Shown here: piece by piece, positions 35,921-48,832 of the stretch
Numbering within the stretch: the first letter of the stretch is position 1
Layout: each line of letters starts with the position of its first letter
From: Prosopis cineraria
Taxonomy: Eukaryota; Streptophyta; Magnoliopsida; Fabales; Fabaceae
Reading direction: 5' to 3'
Assembly: GCF_029017545.1 (NCBI RefSeq)
Contig: NW_026555335.1
Location: 40,834,616-40,898,615, forward strand
DNA length: 64,000 nucleotides
Notes under the pieces: generated by a model
What the model saw: only the letters and a program-made list of their open reading frames with translations
Databases searched by the model: none
What the model was told of the DNA's origin: nothing
Position numbers and translations under genes: made by a program

Positions 35921-38441
35921 ACAAAACTGAGAATTCAAGGAGAAAATGGATCAGTTCGGACCAGGGGAAGGGAGTGAGCAATTGAGGATGAGCGAAGCCT
36001 GAGTTGAAAATTGAAATATGTGGAGCGAGAAGCCTGAGGGTCCCTGACGCAATGGCAGGCTATGCACCGAACCGAACACTCTGATATTATTGGGAAGAAG
36101 TCGATTCCCTCAGCGGCCAAATCTAGTCCATTCAAATGGTTAAAAAAAAAAAAAAAAAATTTACCAGTAAATGACCAAAATCTTGTTACTACACACCACT
36201 CTTTTGATCTAAATTATAAAATATTTTTAAATAAAATTTTATATATTAATAAAATTCATTAAATATATTCTATATTTTTATTTTTTTAAATAAAAATATA
36301 AATTTTTAAAAATAATTTTTATTTAATACTTCATTGATAAAAAAATATTAAAAAAAATATTTGAGAAGAGTAATATTAAAAAATTATCATTATTAAAATT
36401 TTATGTTTATCAAAGTATTTTATATTTTAAAATGTTAATTTTTTTAAAAAAATATTTTATAATTTAAAACAGAATGAGTACATTATAATACATATGAATA
36501 ATTTATTTTTTAAAAAAATATTTTAAAATGTCATGTGGATGAAAATATGTGAGGCTTAAACTAAATTTTGATTAAACAGACTTAACTTATTTATATAAAT
36601 AAATTTAATTATAAATTTAAGTATGGCTTTTTTATTAAACAAATAAGGCTAAAATTTGAACAAGGTAAAGTGTACGACTCTGCACACTTATTTACTTATT
36701 TTAATATAATCAGCCTTTTTGTTGCCAAGCCAAGTCTGTAGAAACATCCAGTCTATTATATTTAAATTTTGGGGCAATTTGTTTAATAAAGAGATAATTC
36801 TTAAATTTATAATTAAGTTATTTATATAAATAGGCTTAACTTGTTTAGTTAAAATATGGCTTAAGCTTGATCTATTTTCATTTCTAGGTGATATAACAAA
36901 TATATTTTTGTTACTCTTTAAAAATAAATTATTTACATGTATTTTTAATAGTCATATGATGTATGTATTAATGAGATTTTAACCATTTAAATTTATAATT
37001 TAAGCTATTTATATAAATAGACTTAACCTGGTTAGTCAAAATATAGCTTAAACTTGGTATATTTTCACTCCTATGTGATATAACACAATATTTTTTTATT
37101 ATTTTAAAATAACTTATTTACATGTATTTTTAACAGCCATTTAAAAATACGCATATATTTTTTTCATGAATTTACATATATTTTTTATATGTACTGATGA
37201 GATTTTAACTATTTAAATGGATTAGATTTAGCCGCTTGGGGAGGTTGAGATTCTTGCCGCTGAGAGGATCTGGGAGTGTTATGGTCCTTAACGTTTTGAT
37301 GTCGACGTAGCACTCTTTCACACCAGACATGTGGATATTCTTGGGCTGGCTAATGAACCAAATGCACTCCAACACTATTCCCTTAGGCCCAAATGTAGAA
37401 ATTAATCAAAACCATCTGTATAAAAAATAAACGATCTGTTAATACCTTTATAAGTATTTTTTTTTTTTGAATATTTTTGTAAGTGTTTTTTTTAAACCTG
37501 AAAGATTATCCTAATACTTATAACTAGCGTGTATCCAACTCATTTTATTATTAAAAAAGAGAAAGAAATTAAGTCAAACAAGGGACTATTTTTATGCCTC
37601 ATACCCAAGTTTAGACAAGGCACTAATTTTAAAATTAGAAGTTTCCTTTCAAGGCTTTTTTTTTTTTGGTTAATGTCCGGTATTACATTTTAGTCCTTCA
37701 TCAATGATTATTTGAAGAGGTTTAAGAAAATACACATCAATTTAACTCTTTATGCCATCCACCTATTGAAAAACTTGTAAACATTATCATCACTCGCTCG
37801 CTCAAACTAATTGAAAACATTTTGTGAAATAATTATCATCAACGACCTTATGACTATCTAAAGAATACATTTGACACATTTATTTTATTCGACTAAATAT
37901 TTTAAAACTCAAACTCGAGATCAAAATAAACTAATCCAACTTCTTTGGCTAATTAAACCAAACAGTCCTTGCCTTAACCAGTTGAACCCAAAAGGCCTTT
38001 GGTATTTCAATTTAACTCTTCATGGAAGCATCCCTTTATAGTATACGAAGATTAATATTTTTTTTTTTAAAAAAAAAAGCAAGCCAAGGAAAACAGAACT
38101 CTAGGATCATGAGCTAGTGTTATCCCAGTGGGAAAAGTAAAAAGATCCAATACAAAATTTCGTATTGCTCATCTGACACAAAATTTCGTAACAGAAAAAT
38201 GTAAAAGAATACAGTCAAACCGATAAATTATGCAACCTGATTTGGCGTCTTCCAAACCCACGTCAAAAATAGGAGTTCTATCAGTCGCTAGAGACGTATT
38301 AACACTTGAATGAAATGAAACGCCATCTCCCTATAAACAACAGGTTAGCAAAGTCTACCCTACAAGCCTACATATCTGAACCTTTCAAAAGATGATGTAA
38401 AGGGTTAAAGAAAGGCACAATCCACAAAATCACATTCCAAT
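35921..38441. other. Intergenic between HIG1 and DEG9
   Basis: The left 200 bases hold the HIG1 5' UTR and promoter. From 36150 to 38100 the sequence is extremely AT-rich, with a tandem duplication at 36803-37215. The right end should hold the DEG9 3' UTR. No other gene seen. Confidence 0.45.
36803..37215. repeat. Tandem duplication, unit about 186 bp
   Basis: Two diverged units start at 36803 and 36989. Both run AAATTTATAATT, then TATTTATATAAATAG, GGTGATATAAC or TGTGATATAAC, TTACATGTATTTTTAA, and end ATGAGATTTTAAC. The second is longer through an extra block near 37140-37190. A further partial unit may lie near 36590-36640. Confidence 0.7.
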
Positions 38442-41400
38442 TCATCCCTTGAGATCATCCGACATGGCTGATGGAATGCAGTGCGTAGTTAGAATATCAA
38501 GAGTAGCTGCTTTAGCAGTAGCTGAGCGAAGGACCACTATCTGCGTGTGACATGATTACTGGTTAATAGATGGGCAAATTCCATGTTCCACTTAAAACAA
38601 AGCCATGTTTCACACAAGCACTCAGTTGAAGAAGGAATAGAAGAGGCACCTGATCATACTCTAGATCGAATTTTAGATATTCATCATTGCAGTTCTCAAC
38701 CATGGTGGCCAAGCTCTTCAGGTTTTTAACAGGTTTTCCATTAAAAGCGAGGACCTTCAGATGTAAATGGAAGGGGAGTCAGTGAAGGGCTGAGTGGACT
38801 AGACTAAATATAATATAAATAGAAGCAAGGAAATAACAATGGAAAAATAAAAATTACTAATACTAGCCTGAGTATTAACAATATCTTCATACCCAATGTT
38901 TATATCAGCTACCAGCACCTACAATTTAGCGGACACAGATCATCCAACTTTGTTGGAAACTACAAAGAAACAACAGCAAAAGGCAAGAGACAGTGACAGA
39001 GTGTACCTGAGAGACCACAACAAGTTGCTCATTTGGTGACTGTGGCATTGAATGCAGCAGTTTATCCAAAAGCTTGACTGGAGCCTCGTATTCATAATCC
39101 TTTCCATACTGTTTATACGTGAAAGAGAAGGGTTTGAAAATTCAGGAATTCATGCAGAAACACAAGTTACTAAAGTTATAGTGTGTTTCCAGATCTACAG
39201 GAGTCTAGCTGGAAAAGGTCAAAAATTTCAAAAGCTCATGGTATAAGTCTAGAAAATGTGAAAGTGAAACAAGTCATAGTATAAACTGCTCTGCCATAAA
39301 TACCTAAAATCAAATAAAGGGATTGAAAACTAACACATCACTGGACTTTGATTAAATATACTATTGTATCCGACTAAATACAAAAGATTCTCTAGCAACT
39401 AACTAAACCACAGGGTCCAACTTAATTCAGGCATATCCCACAAGCACAAGGCCGATCACACATTAAGGGCCCTATAAGTGCAGTCAAGAGCCGACAATAA
39501 TTCATATTGCTAATGAATGATGAACAGCACCATTCACTTGTACATGGAAACCATACTGCAAATTTACAAATTTACGTGGATGGTTTATTTCATCATTTTT
39601 CATGAAATTATCAAATTTCTTCACACATCCCAACAATCTCCTAAGCAATTATGGTCACACTCTTTGGTTTCATGAAAAATAGAATCATTTTATGTTGTTA
39701 GTTCAGCTGAAATTAATGCAGACCACAGATGTATTAGACATTTGATACCATTTCAAGAAACAAAATCTAAGAACACGAGATAGCATGCATATTAAAAAAA
39801 ATTAACGTTGTCAACATAAACATGAAATAGACTGACTTTGGAAGCATACGATGGTGAATCAACCACAAACCTCAGAACGAAGATATGGAACTGAGACAGT
39901 TGTAAAAACAAATCCGGCAATGATATAATATGAGGGAGGCTTGCCCTTGCTATGTGCCGGAATGAGCCTTTTGTGACTACCAAGTTTAATGTTAAATTTC
40001 GATATCTCTGAATCTCGCAATACTTTGATTACTGCTTTATCCCCAGTGTATTTCTGAGATATAAGATAACTGAAACCAATGCGCTCTCCATGGCGAAATG
40101 GAACTGTAAAATGTAACAAAGGAGTTAAAGCATTAGGGGCAGACACTTGAACACCAAACTCAATAACTAGATACAAAGCAATGAAACATCAACATATAAG
40201 CTGAAAAGTTATGCCAGGACAGGTGCTTAGCCCAAAATTCTTCTTGTCAGCAGTAACAAGCATCACACATTCTAACAACAACAAATCTTATCCTACTAGG
40301 TGAAGATCACATATTGCTCATAGATAAACTTTAACCTCGTAGGATAGTACTCAAAATTTCACAGCTCATCTAATAAAGAATTAAGGAAAAGATCATGACA
40401 AGTATGGTACTTGAAATTTCACAGCTCATCCCCATCCCCAGGAGAGATGATTAACTAACAAAGATATCCCATCACTACCACGTACAACGGACAGGGGTTA
40501 AGGAACATACCAAGGAATTTTGAAATTTAAATTATTTCCAAAGGCTGCTGTGATGTCCCTTATTTTCCTCCAAGAAATTTCAAAATTAAATGATTTATAT
40601 CTAATGGACACCCCAAGTGAGGTAAGGAACACTCCTTCAAAAGTTAACTACTGAAATAGAAGAATTAACTCACTTAAGTTCCCCATAGAACAACCATATA
40701 GTTCCTCATGTTACCTTGGTCTCCATCAATTGGATGCGCCCTTCAAAAGCAAACATCTCAGCAGCTATATGCTTTGACACTTCACTCAGCTTCTTTGCCA
40801 ATCAGATCCCTCCATATATATCCTTTCCAAAGCCAAAATCATCAACTTTGATATGACACCCCTAAAAACTAACTATTCAAGTTGGAGAGCTATCCAGTTT
40901 AAGTATCCCATTCCATACTGCCATACTGCTCAATATACAACTAGGAATCTCATATTACCTAAGTCCCTCGTAAATTTTCCTTTGTGGATAGTCAACTATG
41001 TGATTGTATAGTATTTATGAACAGCCTTTATGTTTCCCGATTCTTTCCTCTCAGCTGGCCATACATCAAAAGGATTGTTCTTCTCTATGTCTCTTTATCA
41101 TATAAATAGATGTTTCCATCTTATCTAACTGAGTCAAAGCAATATACAAAGGCTTTATCTGTATTATCCATCATAGTTTTGAGGAAGTAAAATCTATCAA
41201 CTTTAAGCAATCAGTTATAGACATTGAAGAGTATATCACAAAAAGATCATAATCTGAGAGATGGACAGTAGAAGTAAAGAGCTCATGCTCTCGCAATTCA
41301 TTTTTGTCTATAGTGGTTGCTTTAGAAAAGCAATGATAGGTCCTCCAACAAAGGAATTCTCTACCAGCTAAAAAAAAATATATATCAATAAAAATATAGG

Positions 41401-43284
41401 CTAGATAGCATGCCCAAAAGTATACAAGGCAGCAAAATTCCATTTACCTGTCCCATCATTGGCAATATCAACCCCATCAAAGCTAAGAATAACATCTGAC
41501 GGTTTCAAAACATTAAATTCTGGAGCAGTTGGATCAATTCTTCTGATACGTACCCCCTTCTGATCAGATCTCATGCCCATTGCCATTCGCAGATCAGGAT
41601 TTTCCATTTTCTGCCACTCAACCCCAAGGACAGGGAATCCTGAAAGCAGATGCAAACAAAAATAACGAGTAGATTAAAACTTCTGTACTCTTTTACCATT
41701 GTTAGATGCATCTTGTCAAAATCAAATTTACATCTTCGTATATCAAATCAGCAACCATCATACCTGTATATGCACCATTCTTCTCGTAATCACGGATGAA
41801 ATGCATGATAACTGGTGTTGGAATGACATAACCTATATTTTCTGCATCTTCATGTTTGAGGGACTGAAATGCAATTCCCACACAACTTCCTTTATTATTA
41901 AACGCAGGCCCACCAGAATTACCCGAGTTTATAGCAGCATCTATCTGCAAAAGAAATAACCTTCACAAAACTAGGAAGAGACAAATGAAGCAAACCTGAT
42001 GATACCAGTGAACAAAGAAGACACACTTATTTTCTACTATGTGAGTATCTGACACAGCCACAACAAATTATCAACACGAGCCTAACATGTTATGTGTACA
42101 AACATGCCAAAATGAAATATTTTCAGTTATGATGTGCATCATACACAAGTCCAACATGGCTAGCCCCAAAAAGAGAGAGAATGAGAAACTAGAAACCCCA
42201 TATGGATGACGTGTAAACATGCATGTTTGTCCATGCTTCAAAGGGCAGAGGCCAGTCATTTCAACCTAACCTGTAATCCTAGAAGTTCAGCAGAACCATG
42301 GACGTATGATAGAATCTCAATGCGAGATACAACACCACTAGTCACTGAAATGGTGTCTCCGCCAATAGGGTAACCAACAACAATAACCGCATCTTGCAGT
42401 GTGGGCAAACAACCGAACTCTACAGGTGACATTCCTTGCCAGAATTCATCATCTTCAACAGTAAGCATGGCTGCAAGTGCAACATTAAGAGATTTAATTC
42501 AGATTCTTATAAGAATTATAGTTAGAGGCCTCCTTTGTGATGGATTCCCTCCAAATTTTCATAAAATAGCTGATGTTGTCACTGTTTTTGTTTTACTATT
42601 TAATTCTCATATTCATCTGGTTAATATATTAAAAATTAGTTAGATTTAGATGTCAACGGAAAAATGTGTACCAATGTCACATTCAGTCCCAATGGCAAGC
42701 ACTCTGGCCAAGTATTTGGTATCGGAGCCACGTTTCTTGAGCTTGACTTGGGTGTAGTGCTCCACTGAATGGGCATTGGTGAGCACCCTCCTCCCACTTA
42801 TCACAAACCCACTACTGCTAGAGCTGTACTGCCTTTTCCTCTGCCACGGCAATGAAAAATTAGGTTCTGTGTGCACACAGAACACCTTAACAACGGAGTC
42901 CATTGCTGGCACCACTCTTGCCGAAACACTCTCCCATGCAGGATCTGCTTCCATGGCCATTGCTACTGCCATAGAGCCCCCTGTATCACCAGGAACAGTA
43001 AAATCTCCATCAATGTCAACAGAACGGGAAACCCGTCTAGCAGTAGAAATTACAGGTGCCTTATCAAGCTTGTCAAAGTGATTGGCTGATTTCTTTGGTC
43101 GGCGACGGTAGCGTGGAGAGGTAGTGTTGTCAATTCGATCAACATTGCCAACAGAGAAGACATCATCCTTAGTGGAAGGGTTGTTGCTGTTGTTGTTAGG
43201 GGCAGTGCCAGTGGTAGGCAAGTCTAGGATTTCTGTAGCAGGATTTTTGGGCTTGCGTCCTCTCTTTCGCTTGTTGTCCCCCAT
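38442..43284 (-). CDS. DEG9: DEG9, Deg/HtrA-family serine protease, nine exons
   Basis: ATP-independent serine endoprotease of the Deg/HtrA family; Arabidopsis DEG9 is nuclear. Coding exons on the minus strand: 43284-42672, 42470-42271, 41944-41764, 41639-41448, 40103-39871, 39108-39007, 38918-38868, 38754-38650, 38540-38442. They join without a break to 591 aa, matching the family's length of about 592. The N-terminus carries a basic nuclear signal (KRKRGRKPK, residues 5-13). The trypsin-like domain has His172 in LTNAHSVEH, Asp203 in GTECDIA and Ser281 in SGNSGGPAF, so the triad is complete. PDZ-type regions follow (FPVLGVEWQKMENPDLRMAM, then VLAFNGKPVKNL). The C-terminus is TTHCIPSAMSDDLKG. 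Intron 7 starts with GC instead of GT. The exon joins were set by alignment to remembered Arabidopsis DEG9. Confidence 0.93.
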
Positions 43285-43321
43285 GTCTTGGTATTGTAAA
43301 GAATCTGATTTTGGTTCTTAT

Positions 43322-44532
43322 CTGCAAACAGTAATGAAGAAAACTGACAGAATTAGGTAGAGTCCCACGAGACCAATGCAAAAGTGATATTTTTGTGACT
43401 TTACTAATAGATTGGTGGCCTAAATAACTCTACCCGCAAGGATCATTTTCCTTTTTAAGCAAAATCACAAACGATGATGATGATAAAACCTATTATCTAC
43501 ATCTACCAAGATACAAACTAAAGTCAGAAATAGTGAAAAGACTACTTAAAGTTGTAGAATCAGCAAACTAGACGCTCAGATTGCAATTTACTCAACACAT
43601 TGACACTTGGGTAATAAATTTGATATGATGATCAAATCAAGAATTTACAACAAAATTGCTGCTTCATAGAAATTAACAAAATTAAGGAATATAAAAAAGA
43701 AAAAGGATAGAGAATGGAACGGTAAACAAAACTAAGCTACCAAGAAAAGAAACACAATGATGGTGCATTCCTACCCATGCAACAAACTCACAAATTAAAT
43801 GATGGTGACATATTTGAGAAGGATTTGGCCAAACTTATTCATAAGAATTGCTAGTTCAGCCACCAACAATTAGATAAGCATTAACCACGCCTGCATTTAA
43901 TATTTATTTAAACATATATGAACTAGAAATCTTATTAAAGATCAAAACAGCTATAGACCAAGAAAGTACATCAGATATTCAACAAAATGGGGTTACGCAT
44001 GTGGACCTGGAATGCTGCAGTTAGGAAAAATCGACTAGAAAGATTCGAGCTAGGACACGAGTTGGTGCGTACCAATAAAATAATTACAAATCCGAATAGG
44101 TTGTAAGGCCTCTGATATTCAAACGCCAAGCGCCACCTCCTATTCAACAAAAATTTCAATTTCTCGAATAGGCGTTTTATTACACAAATGGATAGCTCTA
44201 GATGCAGTACAGCGATTCAGGAGTAAAGAGTTAAGCTTTTAGGAATGATTCCTTCCAGAATAAGCACAATAGTATAAAGAAAAAGGCTATAAATTAAAGA
44301 CAAACACTGACTGGGCATAAAAAGAAGGCGCGAGGGGTTGGGCAATGAGTTAAACGGGAAGCGAGCGGGGATAACGCATTAAAACCAAGCCAACCCTTTT
44401 CACGAAACAAAGATGAAATCCAATAACCTCAGAAAATCCCTTTTTTTCCTGTTCTATGCGGTTGTTTAAAGTGAAAATTTCAATAAAAACCAACTGCGTT
44501 TGAAGTATACGAACCACTAGAGGCATACATAC
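43322..44532 (-). other. Probable 5'-UTR intron of DEG9
   Basis: Minus strand: a donor GTATGTATG at 44532 follows a pyrimidine-rich, leader-like stretch, and an acceptor TTTGCAG ends at 43322, about 37 bases before the DEG9 ATG. No coding exon lies between. The transcription start would then be near 44550-44680. This is inferred from splice motifs only. Confidence 0.45.
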
Positions 44533-44689
44533 CAAGCATGTACCAATTCCACAAACAAAACGGCACAAGAGGAAGCAAAAGAGAAGAAGAGAGGAAAAGT
44601 GACGCTTCCGCGACGGTTGCTGGCACAGGGCCTAATGACGGAGGGAGCGGGGGGAGGTGGAGACCGGATGAACTTTCGAAGTGCTTCGC

Positions 44690-45304
44690 GTGTGTTTGGA
44701 TACGAATTTTAATCGATTTTCCAATCACATTACCCAAACACCAATTAAACTAAAAAATCGATTTTGCCCAAAAAATCGATTAATTCGCTAAGCTGCCAGT
44801 GTGTTTGGATACGCAATATAATCGATTTTTTACTTTAGAATCGATTTTTTGAACCAATTTACCCAAACAGTCAAAAAAAATTAAAAATCGATTATGAGGT
44901 AAAACACGCGTTTTTTCAAAAACTCCTTCGGTGCCAAAAGTTGATTAAAAGTATTGGAGAAAATTATAAAAAAAGGCCCAACAAAAAATTATAAAAAATG
45001 CACAATATTAAATAAAAATAAAACCAAACTCTTTTCTCTTAACTTTTTTTTCTTAATAAAATTTAAATTTTGTATCCTTAAAAAATTAATATTTGGTATT
45101 TAAAAATTAAATTAAATAATAATTTATATAAATAAAATTAATTCTGATTAAATTATTTAAATATCTTCAATTATGTTAAAATTAATTTTAAAAAAACAGT
45201 ATCCAAACAAATTGCGTTATAATATAATCAATTATGATTAAAATCTATCACTTAATCAATTATTTTTATAATCTATTATACCCAACTGAAATCCAAACAG
45301 ACCC
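44690..45304. mobile_element. MITE-like element, copy 1 of a pair
   Basis: The left end GTGTGTTTGGATAC and the reverse complement of the right end, GGGTCTGTTTGGAT, form short inverted repeats. It is AT-rich without coding capacity. It contains repeated AATCGATT sites and a second internal copy of the TGTTTGGATACG end at about 44810. Confidence 0.5.
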
Positions 45305-45319
45305 ACAACACTCAGCTTC

Positions 45320-46155
45320 TGTGTTAGAATTATAAAAGCACGTGGAAAAATTGTAAGAAAGGCTCAAAAAAATTATAAAAAAATATAAAATTTAATAAAA
45401 ATAAAATCAAACTTTCTTATTTTCTATTTTTTTAATAAAATTTAAATTTTGAATCCTAAAAAAATTTCTAGCATAAGTTCTTATATAAAACTAATTTAAA
45501 TAAAATATTAATTAATAGAAAAAAATTAATTTAATTTAATTTTAAATTGAGGATTATTACAATTATTGTTACAAAGGTCTAGAGAGAGAGATTTTGTATT
45601 ATTTGTTTCATTGTTATATATTTTTATGTTGCCAAAATTTTTAGACAATGCTTTAGATATGTTTCATATTCGTGATGTTATTAAAAATTAATTTATATAT
45701 TAACATCTTCATTAGTTATTGTAAAGTTAATGTTTGATATTTAAGAATTAAATTTTTCTCTTTTATTAAATATATTTTAATTAAAATATACTGAATTACT
45801 TGTTTATGTAAAATTAAATGTTAATGTTAATATAATTTAAATTTTTTAATTAATTAGACATGTAATTTAAATAATATATCTTACTTCTCCAATAAAATGT
45901 AACAACTTTAATAATATTAAATATAAATTTATCAATAATTTAATTTTGAAAGGCAATATCTTTTATAGTAATTTACACAACTAAATTTGATTTTAAATAA
46001 ATTATTCAAATATCTTTAATTATATTAAAATTAATTTTAAAAAAACTGTATCTCAGTAAATTGCGTTATAACATAATTAATTATAATTAATTTATCATTT
46101 AATTAATTATTTTTATAGTTTATTATATTCAATTAAAATTTAAATGGACGCAAAT
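45320..46155. mobile_element. MITE-like element, copy 2 of a pair
   Basis: A diverged adjacent relative of 44690-45304. Shared stretches in the same order include CTTAATAAAATTTAAATTTT or TTTAATAAAATTTAAATTTT, then TTAAAATTAATTTTAAAAAAAC and AAATTGCGTTATAA. Its ends have decayed, so the limits are approximate. Confidence 0.45.
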
Positions 46156-46445
46156 ACATTTGTTTGACTTTTCTTCTTTCTTTTTTTTTCTTTTTTTTAA
46201 TGGGAAACAAGACAACGATGAAGCAAACAAAGCATCAAGTAAATTGTTTATTAAATTGATATCTAAAAAAAATTGTTAGTTAAATTGCTAATTAGCCAAA
46301 TAAGAATTTGGAATAATGACACATAAGTCTTAATATATTCTGCATTTATTCTACAGGCTCAAAAGCCTTGCATGTGAATATATTATTTAATTAAAAAACT
46401 CATTTACTCCTAGTTTTAAAAAAATAATACCGTGCACAAGACAAT

Positions 46446-46870
46446 AATGTATGAATCTTATTATGTTATAGACAAATATTTTATTATTTATATACTTGAA
46501 AAACTTATATATTATTATTCAACAAAATCACACAAACTATACATAATGAATGAGTTTATGTTGTTAATATATAAATATTGTTATGTTATATACAAATATT
46601 TTGTTATTTATACACCTAAGAAATTTGTATTTTATTGTTTAACTAAATTACATAAACTATATATAATAAACGAATATTATATTGTTAATGTATGAACATT
46701 ATCATATTATATATGGATTTGTTGTTCACACACATGAAAAACTTGTATATTATTATTCAATTAGGCCAGATAAATTATGTATACTGAACAAACATTGTAT
46801 TATTAATGTATATATCTTGTTATGTTATATATAGTCATTATGTGATACATATATGTGGAAAACCTATGCA
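46446..46870. repeat. Tandem repeat, about 120 bp, four units
   Basis: Units start at about 46446, 46566, 46687 and 46805 (periods 120, 121, 118). Each begins AATGTATGAAT or similar, then TTATGTTATA, and the first three run through TTGTTATTTAT, an AA-CTT-TATATTATTATT stretch and ATAAACTATATATAATG-like sequence. The units are diverged. An 87-codon open frame across the first two is a by-product. Confidence 0.8.
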
Positions 46871-48568
46871 TTTCAAAAGAAGGGCAAGTGAGTCTTTTCA
46901 CTAAAAAAAACTTATTTTTATATAAGGCTCGCAAAATAAATTCACAATATATTGGGCATTATGTGCAAATTTCTTTGTTTTGAAGGCCTTAGGGGCCATT
47001 CTCTCTAAGAATTTTTCTATTAAGTATTTTATTTTGTCAATGTTTGAGAAAAAAGAAAACATTTAAAATTAAGAAAAAAAGTCAGAGTGAAAATTAAATT
47101 TAAACAGAATTAAAGTAATAGGAATATGTTTTTGCTCACAGTTTTTCATAAAGAACTAAATTTAAGGTGATGGAATAAATATTTTTCCATATAAAATTTA
47201 ACCAAAATACACATAATTCCATACATTTTTCTTGGCTTTTAAAATTTACCAATATCAATAATTTTTTAATATTCCATAAATAATATTTTTTTATTCTATT
47301 GGATTTTTTTTATTTTTAAAATTATTGGAACTTTAAAATTTTAATGGAATAATAATTATTTTGAATTTTTACCCTTCATCTATCTCTCCATTTATTTAGA
47401 AAATGAGAATATTTAAAATAAAACACTTTAAATTGGGAAGAAGCTACTCCTTGTTGGCCAACAAAAGATAGTAAGAAGCTACTATACACATTCTATGTCT
47501 ATTAATTATTTATGGTTGTAGCATGAAGCATGTTTAAAAGAAAAGGAAAAAAGGTTACTAGATACATGTAAAATTAGAGTTAACATGTAAGCGATGAATT
47601 AACAAAAAGTTAAAAAAATCCTAAATTTTTTTGGGACCAAATATAGTATTTTTTAATACTAAAGTAGCATATGTTCCATGCAATGCACGAGTGTGACCAT
47701 ATAATTAATAATTTAAATGAATAATAAGATTTAAATCATAACCAAAACTTGTATTTTTCTTAAATTAAAATAATTGCAAAATTAAAGCTACCGTTATTCT
47801 TTCATATTAATTTAATTAGTATTATTTGAATGAATTACAAAAATTAATTACAATTATTATTTCATTTATGTTAAAGGGTTTGATTATTTAAATTAATTCT
47901 ATTTACACATATTCATACATATACAGATACACACAGATGCATATAGTAGAGAGATTTCATTTGTTTTATTGAAAAAAATTATATTCTCATCTAAATTACA
48001 TAATATTTACATATGACATGTTTAAACTAAAGTTAAATACAATATTATATTTTTCTATATACACCTATGATGCTTTTTATGTGATGTTATAATTACGTAA
48101 TCTTAGCAATAATATTTTTTAAGCATAAATAGTATATCACCGTTATCCTATGCACGCAGGGAATATAGAAGTAATTCTCAATAAAGTTAAAAAATTGATT
48201 TAAAAATATAGTTATAAGTTAAAATTAATTATTAATGCGGTTAAAACAAATAAACCACATTAAAAAAACCAATAAGCCACAATAAAATAGTTTCAAATAA
48301 TAGAACAAAACAAGAGCACAACATGAACGAAATGAAAAGTATAATTGATATTAATAGAATAAAATTTTTCTATTAACTTTAAAGTAAAATAATTTGGGAT
48401 GCCCATGATATTTTTATTTATATTTTTTATAATTACAATTATGATAAAGTTAAGATGAATTAAATTTAAAGCAATCTTCAAAATAAATTTGAAAGTGATG
48501 AAAAAATTGAATCTAACAAAAAAAGCCACGACGAGAATATAATTTCCATAGTATGAAAGAATAACATA
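46871..48568. other. AT-rich intergenic
   Basis: No gene or clear repeat supported. Long A/T-rich low-complexity stretches and short spurious open frames only. Confidence 0.45.
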
Positions 48569-48570
48569 TA

Positions 48571-48830
48571 CTCTCGTCAGTCCTATTTCTAAGACACCTT
48601 TTAAAAATAATTTTTAGTACAAAAAATAGAACACCTTATAATAATTAAATTGCTTTTTCTAATTTTACCCTTTTTCAGTTAACGTGAAGGTATTTAATAA
48701 AATTGTATCATAATTTAAAGCCCAAGATAAAAATAAAAATATATCTTATTTTTTATTATATCAAGAAAAAATAAATTTTTTAAGATACGTGAAATAGTTA
48801 AAAGTGTCATACAATAAAGATCAAAGGGAG
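48571..48830. mobile_element. Stowaway-like MITE (Tc1/mariner)
   Basis: 260 bp flanked by TA on both sides. The left end CTCTCGTCAGTCC and the reverse complement of the right end, CTCCCTTTGATC, both resemble the Stowaway terminus CTCCCTCCGTCC. Internal phrases such as TAAGACACCTTTTAAAA and GAACACCTTATAATA are usual for this group. Confidence 0.65.
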
Positions 48831-48832
48831 TA

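Noticed and set aside
35935..36135. 66-codon frame upstream of the HIG1 gene
   Set aside because: It overlaps the HIG1 leader region, shows no conserved motif, and has no family resemblance.
41171..41443. 90-codon minus-strand open frame within DEG9
   Set aside because: It lies in the DEG9 intron between exons 4 and 5, overlaps the exon end by splice read-through, and has no homology.
46446..46870. Tandem repeat read as a CRISPR array or as a repeat protein
   Set aside because: The units are contiguous with no unique spacers, and the open frame covers only two units of very AT-rich sequence.
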